From: Excoecaria cochinchinensis
Taxonomy: Eukaryota; Streptophyta; Magnoliopsida; Malpighiales; Euphorbiaceae
Direction: 5' to 3'
Assembly: GCA_947683425.1 (NCBI GenBank)
Contig: CANTUQ010000031.1
Coordinates: 3,049,001-3,113,000 of the forward strand
DNA length: 64,000 nucleotides
Part shown: piece by piece, positions 46,490 to 57,990 of the stretch
How the letters are laid out: each line of letters opens with the position of its first letter
How positions within the stretch are numbered: position 1 is the first letter of the stretch
Position numbers and translations under genes: made by a program
The notes under the pieces: model-generated
What the model was told of the DNA's origin: nothing
Seen by the model: the letters and a program-made list of their open reading frames with translations, nothing else
Databases searched by the model: none

Positions 46490-47530
46490 TGGCTTGTCAC
46501 CGCTAACTTGTAGTGTAATCTACGACAACCCCTTTGCAATCATTTTGCTGACTCCCATCCGGCATGCACGGCATGTCCTTGCTCGCCACCATCCGGTTTG
46601 AATGGCATATGATTGCTGCCGTTGAGCTACAGTGTATTCTATTACGACCCCTTTGCAATCATTTTGCTGACCACCATCTGGTCTGCAACCACTATCCGGT
46701 TTGCATAAAATATGATCGCTGCAGCTGAGCTGTAATGTATTCTACCATAACTCCTTTGCAATCATTTTGTTGGCCACCATCCGGCCTGCACGGCATGTCC
46801 TTTCTAACCACCATCCGGTTTGAATGACATATGATCGCTGCCGTTGAGCTGTAGTGTATTCTACTACAGCTCATTTGATATACCGTATTTATCTTGCTGG
46901 CCACCATCCGGCTTGCATGGCATACCCTTGCTATCCCCCATCCGATCTGTAAGGCATCTGATTTGATATACCGCATTTGTCTTGCTTGCCACCATCCGGC
47001 CTGCACGGCATACCCTTGCTAACCCCCATTCGGTCTGCAAGGCATCTGATTGTTGTCGTTGAATTGCAGTGTATGCTAACCCCCATTTGGTCTGCAAGGC
47101 ATGTGATCTGATATACCGTATTTGTCTTGTTGGCCACGATCCAGCCTGCACGGCATACCCTTGCTAACCCCTATCCGGTCTGTAAGGCATGTGATCTGAT
47201 ATACCGCATTTATCCTGCTGGCCACCATCCGGCCTGCACGACATACCCTTGCTAGCCCCCATTCGGTCTACAAGGCATCTGATTGTCGTTGAGTTGAAGT
47301 GTACTCTACTGCGACTCAATTAATATACTGCATTTATCTTTCTGGCCACCATCCGGCCCCCACGGTATACCCTTGCTAACCCCCATTCGGTCTGCAAGGC
47401 ATCTGATTGTCATTGAGTTACAGTGTACTCTACTGCGACTCAATTGATATACCGCATTTATCTTGCAAGCCACCATCCGGCCCGCACGGTATACCCTTGC
47501 TAACCCCCATCCGGTCTGCAAGGCATGTGA
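46490..47530. repeat. Complex tandem repeat (unit Y) in the 3' UTR of element J
   Basis: About eight or more copies of a mosaic unit: GGCCACCATCCGGCCTGCAC-GGCAT(A/G), then CCCTTGCTAACCCCCAT-CGGTCTGCAAGGCAT, then variable GATTGT(C)GTTGAGT-GCAGTGTA, then GATATACCGCATTTATCTTGC. Sub-units are shuffled, so the period ranges from about 60 to 160 bp. Short ORFs in it are repeat read-through. Confidence 0.75.
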
Positions 47531-47984
47531 CTATTTTCGTCTTTCCTGGTGCTCATCTTGAACCTCTTTTCCTAAAAAAATTGGCAAAACAAATATGCAG
47601 GGCATAGGAAAGAAATGCATACCTATGGCAGTACGTACCTATTGGGGTTGATGTCAGACGAGTGTCCCCTGAAGGGCGGTTGGTTGTTCCCTGGAGAATG
47701 GTTTGTAGAATATAAATATCGTCCTTTTGGATTGCACCGAGTTATTTTCTAGACTTCCAAAGTGCATATATCATCCTCTTGATTCCACCGAGTCATTTTC
47801 TAGACTTCCTAAAGTGCAGACATCATCTTCTTGTAGAGTGGGATATCATCCTCTTGGAGATCCCTTATCGAATGTGATATATCAGATACCGATCCCTCTA
47901 TCATCTTTAACCAGAGCCTCCTTGTTGAAAAAAAAAACATGTATGCCTCTTAAGAGGGCTTTGTGCTCACAGGGAGACTTTGAA
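47531..47984. repeat. 3' UTR of element J with two diverged X units
   Basis: At about 47740-47830, CACCGAGT-ATTTTCTAGACTTCC-AAAGTGCA—ATCATC occurs twice in about 55 bp steps. This is the same seed as the 92-bp array at 19145-19860. The rest is unique sequence without ORFs. Confidence 0.6.
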
Positions 47985-48416
47985 ATTTTTGTGCTCACTA
48001 AGAGGCTTAAATGCTCATTGAGAGACTTAGATACTAACTGAGAGGATTAGATGCTCACTGAGAGACTTAGATTGCTCACTAAGTGACTTAGATGCTCACC
48101 GAGAGACTTAAATTACTCACGGAAAGACTTTGATTGCTCACTACGAGACTTAAATGCTCACTGAGAGACTTAGATTGCTCACTGAGAGACTTAGATGCTC
48201 ATTGAGAGGCTTAAATGCTCACTAAGAGGCTTAGATGGTCACTAAGAGGCTTAGATTGCTCACTAAGAGACTTAGATGCTCATTGAGAGACTTAGATTTC
48301 TCACTGATAGGCTTTATTTTCTCACTGAGAGGCTTTGATTGCTCGTTGAGAGGCTTAAATGCTCATTGAGAGACTTAAATGCTCATTGAGAGACTTAGAT
48401 TTGAGCCTCTTTAGAG
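47985..48416. repeat. 21-22 bp tandem repeat (unit Z) in element J
   Basis: About 19-20 copies of TGCTCACTGAGAGACTTAGAT with variants (ATTG, AAGAGGC, TTAAAT). It is followed by two copies of a TTTGAGCCTCTTTAGAGGAAATTAGA unit (48400-48455) containing CCTCT-TTAG-AGG. Confidence 0.85.
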
Positions 48417-48455
48417 GAAATTAGATTTGAGCCTCTTTAGAGGAAATTAGATTTG

Positions 48456-49659
48456 GCATTTCGATGCTTACTTGCAGGGGGATAGATTTCATAATTTTCA
48501 ACATTTCTTAAGAGGATATTGGTCCTGATTCTTTTTTATTTTTTTTAAATAAAAAAGTCCCGGGGTTTTTTTTTCAAAAAAGACAGCTTCAGATTTTTTT
48601 TTTGAATCTTTACAACTACGATATTTTTTTCATGTGAATTTACACCTCGGGTGCATTCTACATTTTTACAATTTTTGGATGGATTTTGAATTTACACTCG
48701 GGTAAACCTTACATTTTAAGTGTTTTTTCCAACCTTTACATTTTTTGACAAAGAAACTTACCTGATCAGCCCTAGCATAGCGTGCGTGAATAGGCTTGCT
48801 CTTTTAAATGTCCTCTTTGGCATGAGTCCACGGGATTCCTTTTTCATGAGGACTTTATCTTGATCTAATTGTCCTTCATGGATGAGCCCTGATGTTGAGC
48901 TGAAGTTGTACATAATTGTCGGCAACTAAGGCACATGTGGGCAGTCCAGCTTCTCAAAAGTCTTATTTTTTATAGATTTGTATTCTTGATTGCCCTAGCA
49001 TGGTGTGCCTGAATAGGCTTGTTATTTTGGGTGCTCCTCCTCTGTACAGACCCATATGATTTTATGCCGAATACAGTGGTCGACAATGTTGAGTTTAATC
49101 CATCTCTTGGATCATCTTTGCGCATGAGGTCTATTTGGACCTTTCTCTTAGAGCCATATACACAGCAATGTACACAAAAGATTGTGTGTGCGTATGAAAC
49201 TATTTGTGAAATATAAACACAAACCAATATACACACAATACATGCTAGGGCTTATATATGAAAATTATGTATACACAACTATACGTGTAAAGGATTAAAT
49301 GCATGCGATATGTGCTTGTGATATGCACGCTAAACATGTGCAAAGAATTATGTGTTACATGTATTCAGAAATTATGTACACAAAATGTGCATGAAGAATT
49401 GCATATGCAAGATATGTACAAAGTTCATGTATGTGTGAATGCATGTTGGGCATCGTGAAGGGCTATGCACGTGTAAAGTTATACAAAGAGATATGCAAAA
49501 GATTGTAAATGCGAGATGCAAGTAACATGCAAAAATGGATAGACCACATCCTAGGTGGTTATGGGATTCATTGAGGGTACGAATCATACTGTCTAATGCC
49601 CCAAAGGATCTAGAAGACATCTTAACTTAGGAAGTCTGACCCATAAGCTTTTCATAAAG
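48456..49659. other. Non-coding stretch of element J
   Basis: Homopolymer-rich T/A tracts (48530-48740), a duplicated phrase CATTTTTACAATTTTTG / TTTACACTCGGGT-A, a CCTAGCAT-G-GTGCGTGAATAGGCTTG phrase twice (48770 and 48990), and alternating CATGTGCA/TATGCA purine-pyrimidine sequence (49150-49520). No credible ORF. This is where the Athila-like ORF lies in element I-F, and nothing of it is recognisable here. Confidence 0.45.
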
Positions 49660-50630
49660 AATTGTCCGGTGTGCATCTTTGCCTCCTAGTCAATGAGCAT
49701 GTGCCTTTTGTTATGAGCTGTATAGCGTTTTGCCCCTGGGACGCCGACTCATATTTTGCATTATGCACTATCTGCTTAAAGGGAGGTTATTTAGACTTCC
49801 TTATCTCTTCGGGTATTGGAAGTCATTTATTGAAGGTAGTGCGTCTCTTGTGGATTTTCACACTAGCTTTTAATTGCTAGAAATGCATCCCTTTGGGGAT
49901 TTTCACATAACCCTATGCCTAATTTTTGCCTGGAATGGACCCAACCCACTCCTGCGGCTTTTCTTCATTTTATTTTCTTGTAGTACAGACTGCTTGTTTC
50001 CAGCTTTTCACCCTACCATTTGGCCTAACTTTGGCTTAGAGATCTAGTTACGATTTTCATCTCTAACGGCCCTTTTTTTTCTTTTTTTTTTAATCCCTCA
50101 TGTCTTTCAGGTGTGGCTACAAGAAAAACTGAAGCTACTATCAGAGCCACCTCCTAGGGTGATCGACAGTTATTTGTTGAGGCATTTCCTTCCCTGGCAG
50201 TGATTGTATTTGTTTGCATTTCCCGATGAAGGTGCTACTAGATTAGGCGACATGGCAGATAAGGATATCAGCTTTATGTACCCTTGGCTCTCCCTTTGTG
50301 CTATGACTCTAGATAGTTCTTTAAGATGTGTCCCATTGTGTGGGTTTTGTGAGGCTACCTTTTATATTACCGCCCGCTTTGAGAATTAAACATGTCATGA
50401 GGCACACTCTATCTCTCTGAGGTAGCACCTCATCGTCGGCCTTTACCTCCAGGTACCATAGCCTTTGGACGCAGCTACCTATGAAGACTGTCATACCATA
50501 GATTGGAGACTGCACCTTCCCTCCCACAAGTGTATATAAGAGGTGGGTGCTTAGCTCTACTGTTGATAACAGAACTCATCGACTTAGGCATCTGGCTGGC
50601 AAAAGCAGCAGCAAAGCTTAGTCATTAGAT
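49660..50630 (+). pseudogene. Antisense DUF7745-like ORF relic in element J
   Basis: The intron region (49838-50110) and 3' exon are recognisable. Acceptor TGTCTTTCAG ends at 50110, and the exon reads VWLQEKLKLLSEPPPRVI. It is broken by a TGA after FLPWQ, then GATRLGDMADKDISFM and LCGFCEATFYITA before another stop (50387-50389). The tail to 50620 (YKRWVLSSTVDN-type) matches the end of the ORF at 34166. The 5' exon is not evident. It shares its intron with element I-F, so the spliced gene predates the split of the two families. Confidence 0.65.
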
Positions 50631-50948
50631 TTCACACATTCAATAATGAATAATGTTTTTCATTTTATAAAAGAACTAGAAGAGAATGAACACATTAATT
50701 GAATTGCCTTATTTTTATATATTTGTGAAGATTGTCTACATTTTAGTATGACTTCTCTATGCATGATCATTATCTAACATAGATTCAAAATGCAAAACTA
50801 CATCTAATCTCAGAGTAAATCTTGTAAGCATCATACTCCTATTTCCAATCAGCCCTCTTAAGTTTTCTTGATTGGATATTTTCTCTCAAGCCTCTAATTT
50901 TTGCCCAGGTGCTTTTTTTCGATTTTCTTGCTGACGAGGCAACAATTT
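50631..50948. other. Spacer 3' of pol in element J
   Basis: Non-coding. It contains the conserved AAGCCTCTAATTTTTGCCCAGG block (about 50888) shared with 34417. Confidence 0.4.
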
Positions 50949-52331
50949 TTAGCAAGGCTGCTTTTCTCGATTTTTGACCCACGGGGCTTCTATTCTCTTA
51001 TTTTGATTTTTAGTCTTTAGCCATGGAACTTCTTGAGTCTGTCGACATTGACTGGCTCTTTGAACTCGTTTCCATCGCTGTCTGTTAGGATCATTAGACC
51101 TTCCCATGTTGGCCCGAATGTCTGGAACACCTGGTCTCATTTGCTTGAAGACCAAAATCTCCCTCTTTCATTAGGTGCTTTCTGACTTTCTTACCGAATG
51201 ATAGAGCAAGGCTTTTCTGGTTGATCTGGTTGTGGTAATAGGCTCACAGTCTGTTCTCGTCTAATATGTTCAACTGCAACAATCGTTGTCGGGCCCAAAC
51301 CACTTTCAGAATTTTTGCTTCCATAACTACCCTTAAAGACCTAAGCTCTATCTCAACTGGCAGCATCATTCCATAAACCAAAGAACAAGGCGCAGTTCCT
51401 ATAGAGGTACTGACGGTGGTTCTGTAGCCCTAATATGCAAAAGGCAACTTTTTTACCTAATCCTTGTAGTTTTGAACCATCTTGGCCACGATCTTCTTGA
51501 CGTTCTTGCTAGCCGCCTCAACTGCCCCATTAACTTGAGGGTGATATGGAGAGGACGTATGATGCTTGATGCCATACTTCTGAAGCCGCTTCCTAGTTTC
51601 AGACATAAAGTGCATCCCATTATCAGACACAACGTGGTGAAGAAGACCATGTCAAATTCTTCTCAATGAACTTGGCCATATCTACATATCAATTATTTTC
51701 CTTCCTTTTTTGTTTTTTTTTTCTTTTGTTTTTTGGACAAACTTTGTTCAAATCCTGATTAGTTACTCATATATGCACTTCTCTTCTTTATTAGTGGGAC
51801 AACGTTGAACAACCAAATCGGGTGTTGTACTTCGATAAGAAATTTGGCCTCGTTTCTGCTTGTGGATCTCTTCTTTAATCTTTTCTGCCCATTCTGGCCT
51901 GAGTCTTCTGAGCTTCTACTTGACTGGTCCATGATCGGGGTATGTCGGGATAGCGTGTTCGATGACTTCACGATCATCTCTTGGTATGTCTTCGTAGGTC
52001 CAGGCAAAGACTTTTTCATACCCCTTTTTTTAGATTCTCTCAAATTTTGATCTCTCTTCAGGAGTTATATTAGATGCTATCAATATTTCCTTTGGGTTTT
52101 CCAAAGTTCTGAGATTAAATGGAGTAGCATCAATTGAATCAATGTTAAATATGAATGAGTCATGATTATGTATAGTAAAATCATAAGAAATATCACACAA
52201 ATAAGCAAAATAATTTATTTTATTAATGAAACTAGAATTGAAACATCATTATCAAATAGTTACAGAACAAAAAGAACATCAAAATAATTGTCATCTTCCT
52301 TTCCCGCCAACACAGATGTTATAGTTGATGA
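50949..52331 (-). pseudogene. Pol relic of element J (integrase C-terminal half, RT start)
   Basis: From right to left on the minus strand: the pre-RT block (52050-52180) with frameshifts, the RT N-terminus (VQHPIWLFNVVPLIKK, about 51835-51785), then a T-rich junction (51690-51770). Beyond it comes the integrase core's last third (MVFFTTLCLIMGCTLC frame, LPPH-VSDN region near 51650) and the C-terminal tail (VFKQMRPGVPDIR, about 51155-51115). RT catalytic motifs, both RNase H domains and the first two integrase acidic residues are deleted. Confidence 0.7.
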
Positions 52332-54013
52332 TGATGGAACATGGCATGAAATGAATATGATAATTACGCAGCGGAAAAACATGAAAAAGAATCATACATG
52401 CCAAGCAATTCCATGACAAGAATCGAAACATGCACTTTTAGGGTTTTTAAACTTACAACTTTAAATGCCAATTCCAAATTGAATTTGATGATGACCAGCA
52501 ACTAAGATGAGTTTGTCCACCTTTGATCTTCACCACCAATGCCAAGGAACAGCCTTTACGCCAATCCTCTCTATGTTCACACACACAATTGCAAGCTAGG
52601 CTTAAAACCGAGATTGCTAGCTCTCAATATATTAGTATAGTGTAAAGGGTAAGGATTGAAGCTACAAGCTTTTGTCTTGCACTTCTATTTGATGCTTTTA
52701 ATGCCTAATCACACAAGAAAGCAAGAAAGAATTCTTCTCCTTGTCAATTTCGGCCAAGAGGAAACTCATCATGTTTTTTTTTTCTTCCCTTCAAAACCGA
52801 AACTCTCCTCCTTTTCATCTCTTTCAATCCTTATCTACTTTTGAATTTTAAAACCTTAAGATATATCTCAATCAAACTAATCACTTAATCTGATTTAAAA
52901 GCCATTAGGATTTAATACTCAATTAACTTAATCAATATAATTAATTAATTGAAATTAAACCATGTGGGCCGAATATATCCTCTCTCATGGACCAAGGTCC
53001 AATAGCACTTTTAATACCCATTACATACATTAATTTGACTTTAATTAAAAGCCCAAATTAATGCCCAATACATTATTTAAATATTTTAAGCCCAATACTT
53101 TGTGTGCGATCCTATAGGTCCATTTAATGTTGGCAATGAATTAATGAATTAATTCAAAGGCTATATATATTCTCTAGCAAGATATTATAGCATTCCAAAT
53201 TAAATAAAAAATGCAAATGGCATTTGGTGACCTACTGCAATTTTGCATAGTCCCTTACCCATAAATATCAAAATTAATATAAGGCATGGAACTAGTCATC
53301 CTTATATGTAAGTTAATTCCTTTCTTGATATTCCAGTGACACTGAACTCTCAGATAAATAATGGTTACTCATTATTTCATCTCGGTATGGCCATACACTT
53401 CCCAGTTCACTGATCAAGTGGCCGACGATATTTTCTCTCTTATAGAGAGGGGTAATCCCTTCCCTTCTCTCATGCTCTCTGACATGAATCAATGTATACC
53501 CAAGCATACCCATACTAGTCACTCTGTTACAAGCACGTTAGGTGTATGTCAAAGTACACAGTAATTCATAAAGAGTTTCATAGAGATTTCAGGTCTAAGA
53601 ACTTCGATACAAAACTTGCATATGAGAAACACTTATGACTCATACCATGTAGTGTTCTCATGAACGGATCGAATCCAGATACCATGTTCTCAACATGTAT
53701 CTATGATCTCTGATTGACACTCTTGTCCTTATGTTCCGTAAGACCGAACTCAACTTATCAGAGAGAGCATACTAGTCTTAATTCATTTGTTATTCCCATA
53801 ACAATGACTGACTAGGGATATTTAGAATGAAGTCTCATTTGTTTCAAGGTCTTACAACCATGTGCCTCACACATGATAACTTAAACCAAAACAACATTCT
53901 TGGATAGTTCTATCAATTGATATGCACAGGAATTCAATGGATAAAACAAATGCCTCATTTATTAGCTAAAATGTTTTTATTACAATGTATTGGGGCTAGG
54001 GCTAACACTAACA
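52332..54013 (-). repeat. 3' LTR of copia copy 2
   Basis: Minus strand TGTTAGTGTTAGCCC…CATGTTCCATCA. TATA-like sequence at about 53162-53172 (GCTATATATATTC on the plus strand). About 50 bp shorter than the LTRs of copy 1. Confidence 0.95.
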
Positions 54014-54028
54014 ATCTCCCACTAGCAC
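54014..54028 (-). other. Polypurine tract of copia copy 2
   Basis: Minus strand GTGCTAGTGGGAGAT between the pol stop and the 3' LTR. Confidence 0.75.
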
Positions 54029-57000
54029 TAGTCCCAATTGGGCATAGCCCTCAGACCGAATGCTCTCAAATGAGCATCATGCAGATTTGGACGCAACTGT
54101 TTCGTCAAAGGATCTGCTATATTATTTTCACTTGCTATCTTGCTAACCTTGACGTCCCCACAATCAATGATTTCTCTGATCAGGTGGCACCTCCTGAGTA
54201 TGTGTTTGGATTTCTGGTGTGATCGGGGCTCCTTGGCCTGTGCAATGGCCCCGTTGTTGTCACAAAAAATTTCTAATGGATCTAGGATTCTTGGGACCAC
54301 TCCTAATCCAGAAATGAAATTTCTAATCCAAACAGCCTCTTTTGCAGCCTCACTCGCTGCAATATACTCAGATTCTGTAGTTGAGTCGGCGACGGTCTCT
54401 TGCTTTGAGCTTCTCCAGCTGACAGCACCACCGTTTAAAACAAAAACAAATCCAGATTGCGATCTTGAGTCTTGAGTGCTGGTTTGAAAAGCAGCATCGG
54501 CATAGCCTTGTATGACGAGCTCTTCCTGACCACCATACACCAAGAAGTGATCCTTAGTCCTTCGTAGGTACTTTAGAATCCCTTTTACAGCAGACCAGTG
54601 CTTTTCACCAGGGTCTTGCTGAAACCTACTAGTTATACTCAGTGCATGAGCAACATCCAACCTAGTACATAACATAGCGTACATGATAGATCCAATAGCA
54701 GATGCATATGGGATTCTACTCATGTCGTCCCTTTCCTTTTTGGTTTTAGGGCACTGTTCTTTAGTCAAAGGAACTCCCAAAGCCAAAGGTATGTACCCTT
54801 TCTTTGAGTCTCCCATACTAAAACGCTTTAGTACTTTGTCTATGTACTTTTCTTGACTTAGTCCCAAAAGCCGATTCGATCTGTCTCTATAGATCCGAAT
54901 ACCAAGTATTGTCTCAGCTTCACCTAAGTCTTTCATCGAGAAACATTTCCCCAACCATTGTTTAACCATTTGCAATGTTGGAATGTCATTCCCAATGAGA
55001 AGGATGTCGTCCACATATAGGACAAAAAATACTACTATGCTCCCACTAACCTTCTTGTACACACAAGGCTCATCTTCGTTCTTGACGAAGTCAAATTCTT
55101 TGACTGCCTCATCAAAACGAAGATTCCAACTTCGGGATGCTTGCTTTAATCCATAAATGGATTTCTGAAGCTTGTAAACCTTCTTAGGATGCTTGGGATT
55201 GACAAAACCTTCAGGCTGTGTCATATACACCTCCTTAAGTAAATATCCATTGAGGAAAGCAGTTTTGACATCCATTTGCCATATCTCATAATCATGATAT
55301 GCAGCTATGGCAAGCAAGATCCTAATGGATTTGAGCATGACTACAGGCGAAAAGGTCTCATCATAGTCTACACCATGAGTTTGTCGAAAACCTTTTGCTA
55401 CTAGTCTACCTTTGTAGGTCTGATCAGCTTTGAGTTTAAACAGCCACTTGCATTCAATTACCTTAGCACCTTCAGGTGGATCAACCAAGGTCCAAACCTG
55501 GTTATCGTACATTGATTGCATCTCGGATTTCATGGCTTCAAGCCAATTTTTTGAGTCTGGGCTTTCAATAGCTTCTCGGTAGGTAGTAGGATCCTCACGA
55601 TCTACTAACTCAATAGTGTCACTATCGGTGATTAGAAATCCATATCTCTGAATCTCCTGACGTACCCTACCGGACCTTCTAGGTACTTGTGTGATGGGTT
55701 CTTGTTCCACAAGTGGTTGTGAACTTGATCCCATTTCCAACTCATCCTCTATAGGAATTTGTGGCGCTTGAATTTCTCCAAGTTCTATTTTACTCCCACT
55801 GTCTTTCTTGAGGAGGAACTCCTTTTCCAAGAAAACAGCCTTGCGAGCAACAAATACTTTGTTCTCGGCTTGTGAGTAAAAATAGTATCCCTTTGTTTCT
55901 TTGGGATAACCCACAAATAAGCAGACATTGGATTTGGACTCTAGTTTGTCAGATGTTAATTTCTTAACATGTGCTTCACAGCCCCAAATCCTAAGAAACG
56001 ACATATTGGGTTCTTTCCCAGTCCATACCTCGTATGGTGTCTTCTCAACTGCTTTAGTTGGAGTACGGTTTAGTAGAAACGCAACAGTTTCTAATGCATA
56101 GCCCCAAAAAGAGATAGGAAGATTTGCTTGACTCATCATTGATCGAACCATGTCTAATAGAGTTCGATTTCTCCTTTCGGACACACCATTCCATTGTGGT
56201 GTTCCAGGAGGAGTGAGCTGTGAAATAATACCACATTCTTTTAGATGACCATCAAACTCTTGGCTTAAGTATTCGCCACCTCTATCAGATCGAATGGCTT
56301 TTATACTTTTGCCAAGTTGTTTTTCTACTTTGTTCTTAAACACTTTGAATTTCTCAAAAGTTTCAGATTTATACTTCATTAGATAGACATAGCCATATCT
56401 ACTGAAGTCATCTGTAAATGTTACGAAGTAGCTAAAACTACCTCTAGCTTGTGTACTTAATGGTCCACATACATCGGCATGTATTAGTTCCAATAAGCCA
56501 TTAGTCCTCTCACTTTTCTTGTTAAAAGGACCTTTTGTCATTTTTCCACGCAAACATGGCTCGCATGTATCATAAGACTCTAAGTCGAATGACCCAAGCA
56601 CTCCAGTTTTGTGGAGTCTTGAAATGCGGTTTTCGTTTGTATGTCCTAAATGACAATGCCAGAAGTAAGTAGGGTTCAATTCGTTTGATTTAACCCTCTT
56701 TGTATTAATGTTGTATATGGACTCTCTGTTTTGTAGATCAAGGATATAAAGGCCATTTTCCAACATGGCATTGCCATATGAAATGCCTTGGCGACGAATA
56801 TGAGCATTGCCATTTTTAATAACAAAATCAAATTCATCCAAATCCAACAATGAAACTGAAATAATGTTTCTGCTCATAGCAGGTACATAATAACAATTTT
56901 TCAAAACTAAACAAAGTCCGGAAGGTAAAGTGAGTTGATAGTCGCCTATCTCCATGGCAGCAACTCGTGCTCCATTCCCCACACGGAGGTTCACTTCATT

Positions 57001-57990
57001 CTTCCCAAGTAACCGCCTATTTCTTAGCCCCTGCACATTAGAACAAATGTGAGAACCACAACCGGTATCTAGTACCCAAGTGGTAGAAATAGAAAGGTTA
57101 ATTTCAATAACAAAAATACCTGAACTGGTCGCCTTGGCTCCATTCATTTTTTGTTCTTCCTTGAAGAGAGCACAGTTCTTCTTCCAATGCCCTATTTTGT
57201 TGCAGTGGAAGCAAGTGCTCTCGCTCTCCTTGGGATTTTGCGCCTTGGGCTTGGATTGGGCCTGAGGTGCATTCCCTTTTGACTTGAACCGAGCCAGGTC
57301 ATTCTTGGGTTTTGCCTTTCCCTTTCCCTTTCCCTTAGCTAGTCCCTTCTTAATGCCCCCTTGAACCATCAGTATGGGATTTGTCTTTTGAATGTTCTCT
57401 TCAGCATTCTTAAGCATCCCATGAAGCTCGGTGACTGACTTGTCCATTGCATGCATGTTATAATTCATTATAAATGGATCATAATCATCAGTCAATGATC
57501 CTAAGATCAAGTCAGTGGCCAATTCTTTTGGCACTTGTACCTCAAGCTTTCCTAGAGTATCAAGATACCCTTTCATCTTGAGTACATGTGTACTAACAGG
57601 AGTACCCGCAGCCATCTTACAGGAAATTAAGGCCTTCGTTTTCACAAATCTCTCGTGACGAGCTTGCTCTTGGAACATCTCCTTTAGGTGCACCATGATC
57701 GCATAAGCCTCTTGGTCCATAAATTGCTTTTGCAAGTCAGGCACCATAGTGGCCAGCATCAAACAGGTCACATCATTGGAGTCGCTCTTCTTGGTCTCAA
57801 AAGTTTCCTTTTGAACCGCAGAGGCGTTCCTGCCAGGTTCATCAGGCAAGGGTGCATCCAAAACATACGACTTTTTCTCTTGCTTAAGGACTATTCTCAA
57901 GTTTCGAGACCAGTCTATGAAATTGGTGCCATTCAATTTGTCCTTTTCAAGGACCGATCGCAATGAGAAATTATTGTTTGAAGATGCCAT
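54028..57990 (-). CDS. Copia gag-pol polyprotein, intact, 1320 aa
   Basis: A single open frame from ATG 57990 to a stop at 54028-54030. Approximate residues: gag 1-255; zinc knuckle CFHCNKIGHWKKNC at about 257-270; protease WVLDTGCGSHIC at about 300; integrase HHCC (HCHLGH…CEPC) at about 440-485 with D (HADVCGPL, about 503), D (RSDRGGEY, about 566) and E (NGVSERRNR, about 602); RT QMDVKTAFLNG at about 905 and LYVDDILLIGND at about 990; RNase H GYADAAF at about 1163 and ESEYIAASEA at about 1208; end RAMPNWD. Integrase before RT is the copia order. All catalytic residues seen are canonical. Gag and pol share one frame, so relative dosage must be set by some other route, which I cannot see here. 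Expressed cytoplasmically, with integration in the nucleus (family knowledge). Confidence 0.95.
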   Translation of the reverse strand: MASSNNNFSLRSVLEKDKLNGTNFIDWSRNLRIVLKQEKKSYVLDAPLPDEPGRNASAVQKETFETKKSDSNDVTCLMLATMVPDLQKQFMDQEAYAIMVHLKEMFQEQARHERFVKTKALISCKMAAGTPVSTHVLKMKGYLDTLGKLEVQVPKELATDLILGSLTDDYDPFIMNYNMHAMDKSVTELHGMLKNAEENIQKTNPILMVQGGIKKGLAKGKGKGKAKPKNDLARFKSKGNAPQAQSKPKAQNPKESESTCFHCNKIGHWKKNCALFKEEQKMNGAKATSSGIFVIEINLSISTTWVLDTGCGSHICSNVQGLRNRRLLGKNEVNLRVGNGARVAAMEIGDYQLTLPSGLCLVLKNCYYVPAMSRNIISVSLLDLDEFDFVIKNGNAHIRRQGISYGNAMLENGLYILDLQNRESIYNINTKRVKSNELNPTYFWHCHLGHTNENRISRLHKTGVLGSFDLESYDTCEPCLRGKMTKGPFNKKSERTNGLLELIHADVCGPLSTQARGSFSYFVTFTDDFSRYGYVYLMKYKSETFEKFKVFKNKVEKQLGKSIKAIRSDRGGEYLSQEFDGHLKECGIISQLTPPGTPQWNGVSERRNRTLLDMVRSMMSQANLPISFWGYALETVAFLLNRTPTKAVEKTPYEVWTGKEPNMSFLRIWGCEAHVKKLTSDKLESKSNVCLFVGYPKETKGYYFYSQAENKVFVARKAVFLEKEFLLKKDSGSKIELGEIQAPQIPIEDELEMGSSSQPLVEQEPITQVPRRSGRVRQEIQRYGFLITDSDTIELVDREDPTTYREAIESPDSKNWLEAMKSEMQSMYDNQVWTLVDPPEGAKVIECKWLFKLKADQTYKGRLVAKGFRQTHGVDYDETFSPVVMLKSIRILLAIAAYHDYEIWQMDVKTAFLNGYLLKEVYMTQPEGFVNPKHPKKVYKLQKSIYGLKQASRSWNLRFDEAVKEFDFVKNEDEPCVYKKVSGSIVVFFVLYVDDILLIGNDIPTLQMVKQWLGKCFSMKDLGEAETILGIRIYRDRSNRLLGLSQEKYIDKVLKRFSMGDSKKGYIPLALGVPLTKEQCPKTKKERDDMSRIPYASAIGSIMYAMLCTRLDVAHALSITSRFQQDPGEKHWSAVKGILKYLRRTKDHFLVYGGQEELVIQGYADAAFQTSTQDSRSQSGFVFVLNGGAVSWRSSKQETVADSTTESEYIAASEAAKEAVWIRNFISGLGVVPRILDPLEIFCDNNGAIAQAKEPRSHQKSKHILRRCHLIREIIDCGDVKVSKIASENNIADPLTKQLRPNLHDAHLRAFGLRAMPNWD

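Noticed and set aside
46692..47521. Met-Gln-rich ORFs in the unit Y array
   Set aside because: They are repeat read-through; no start context, and the frames change between units.
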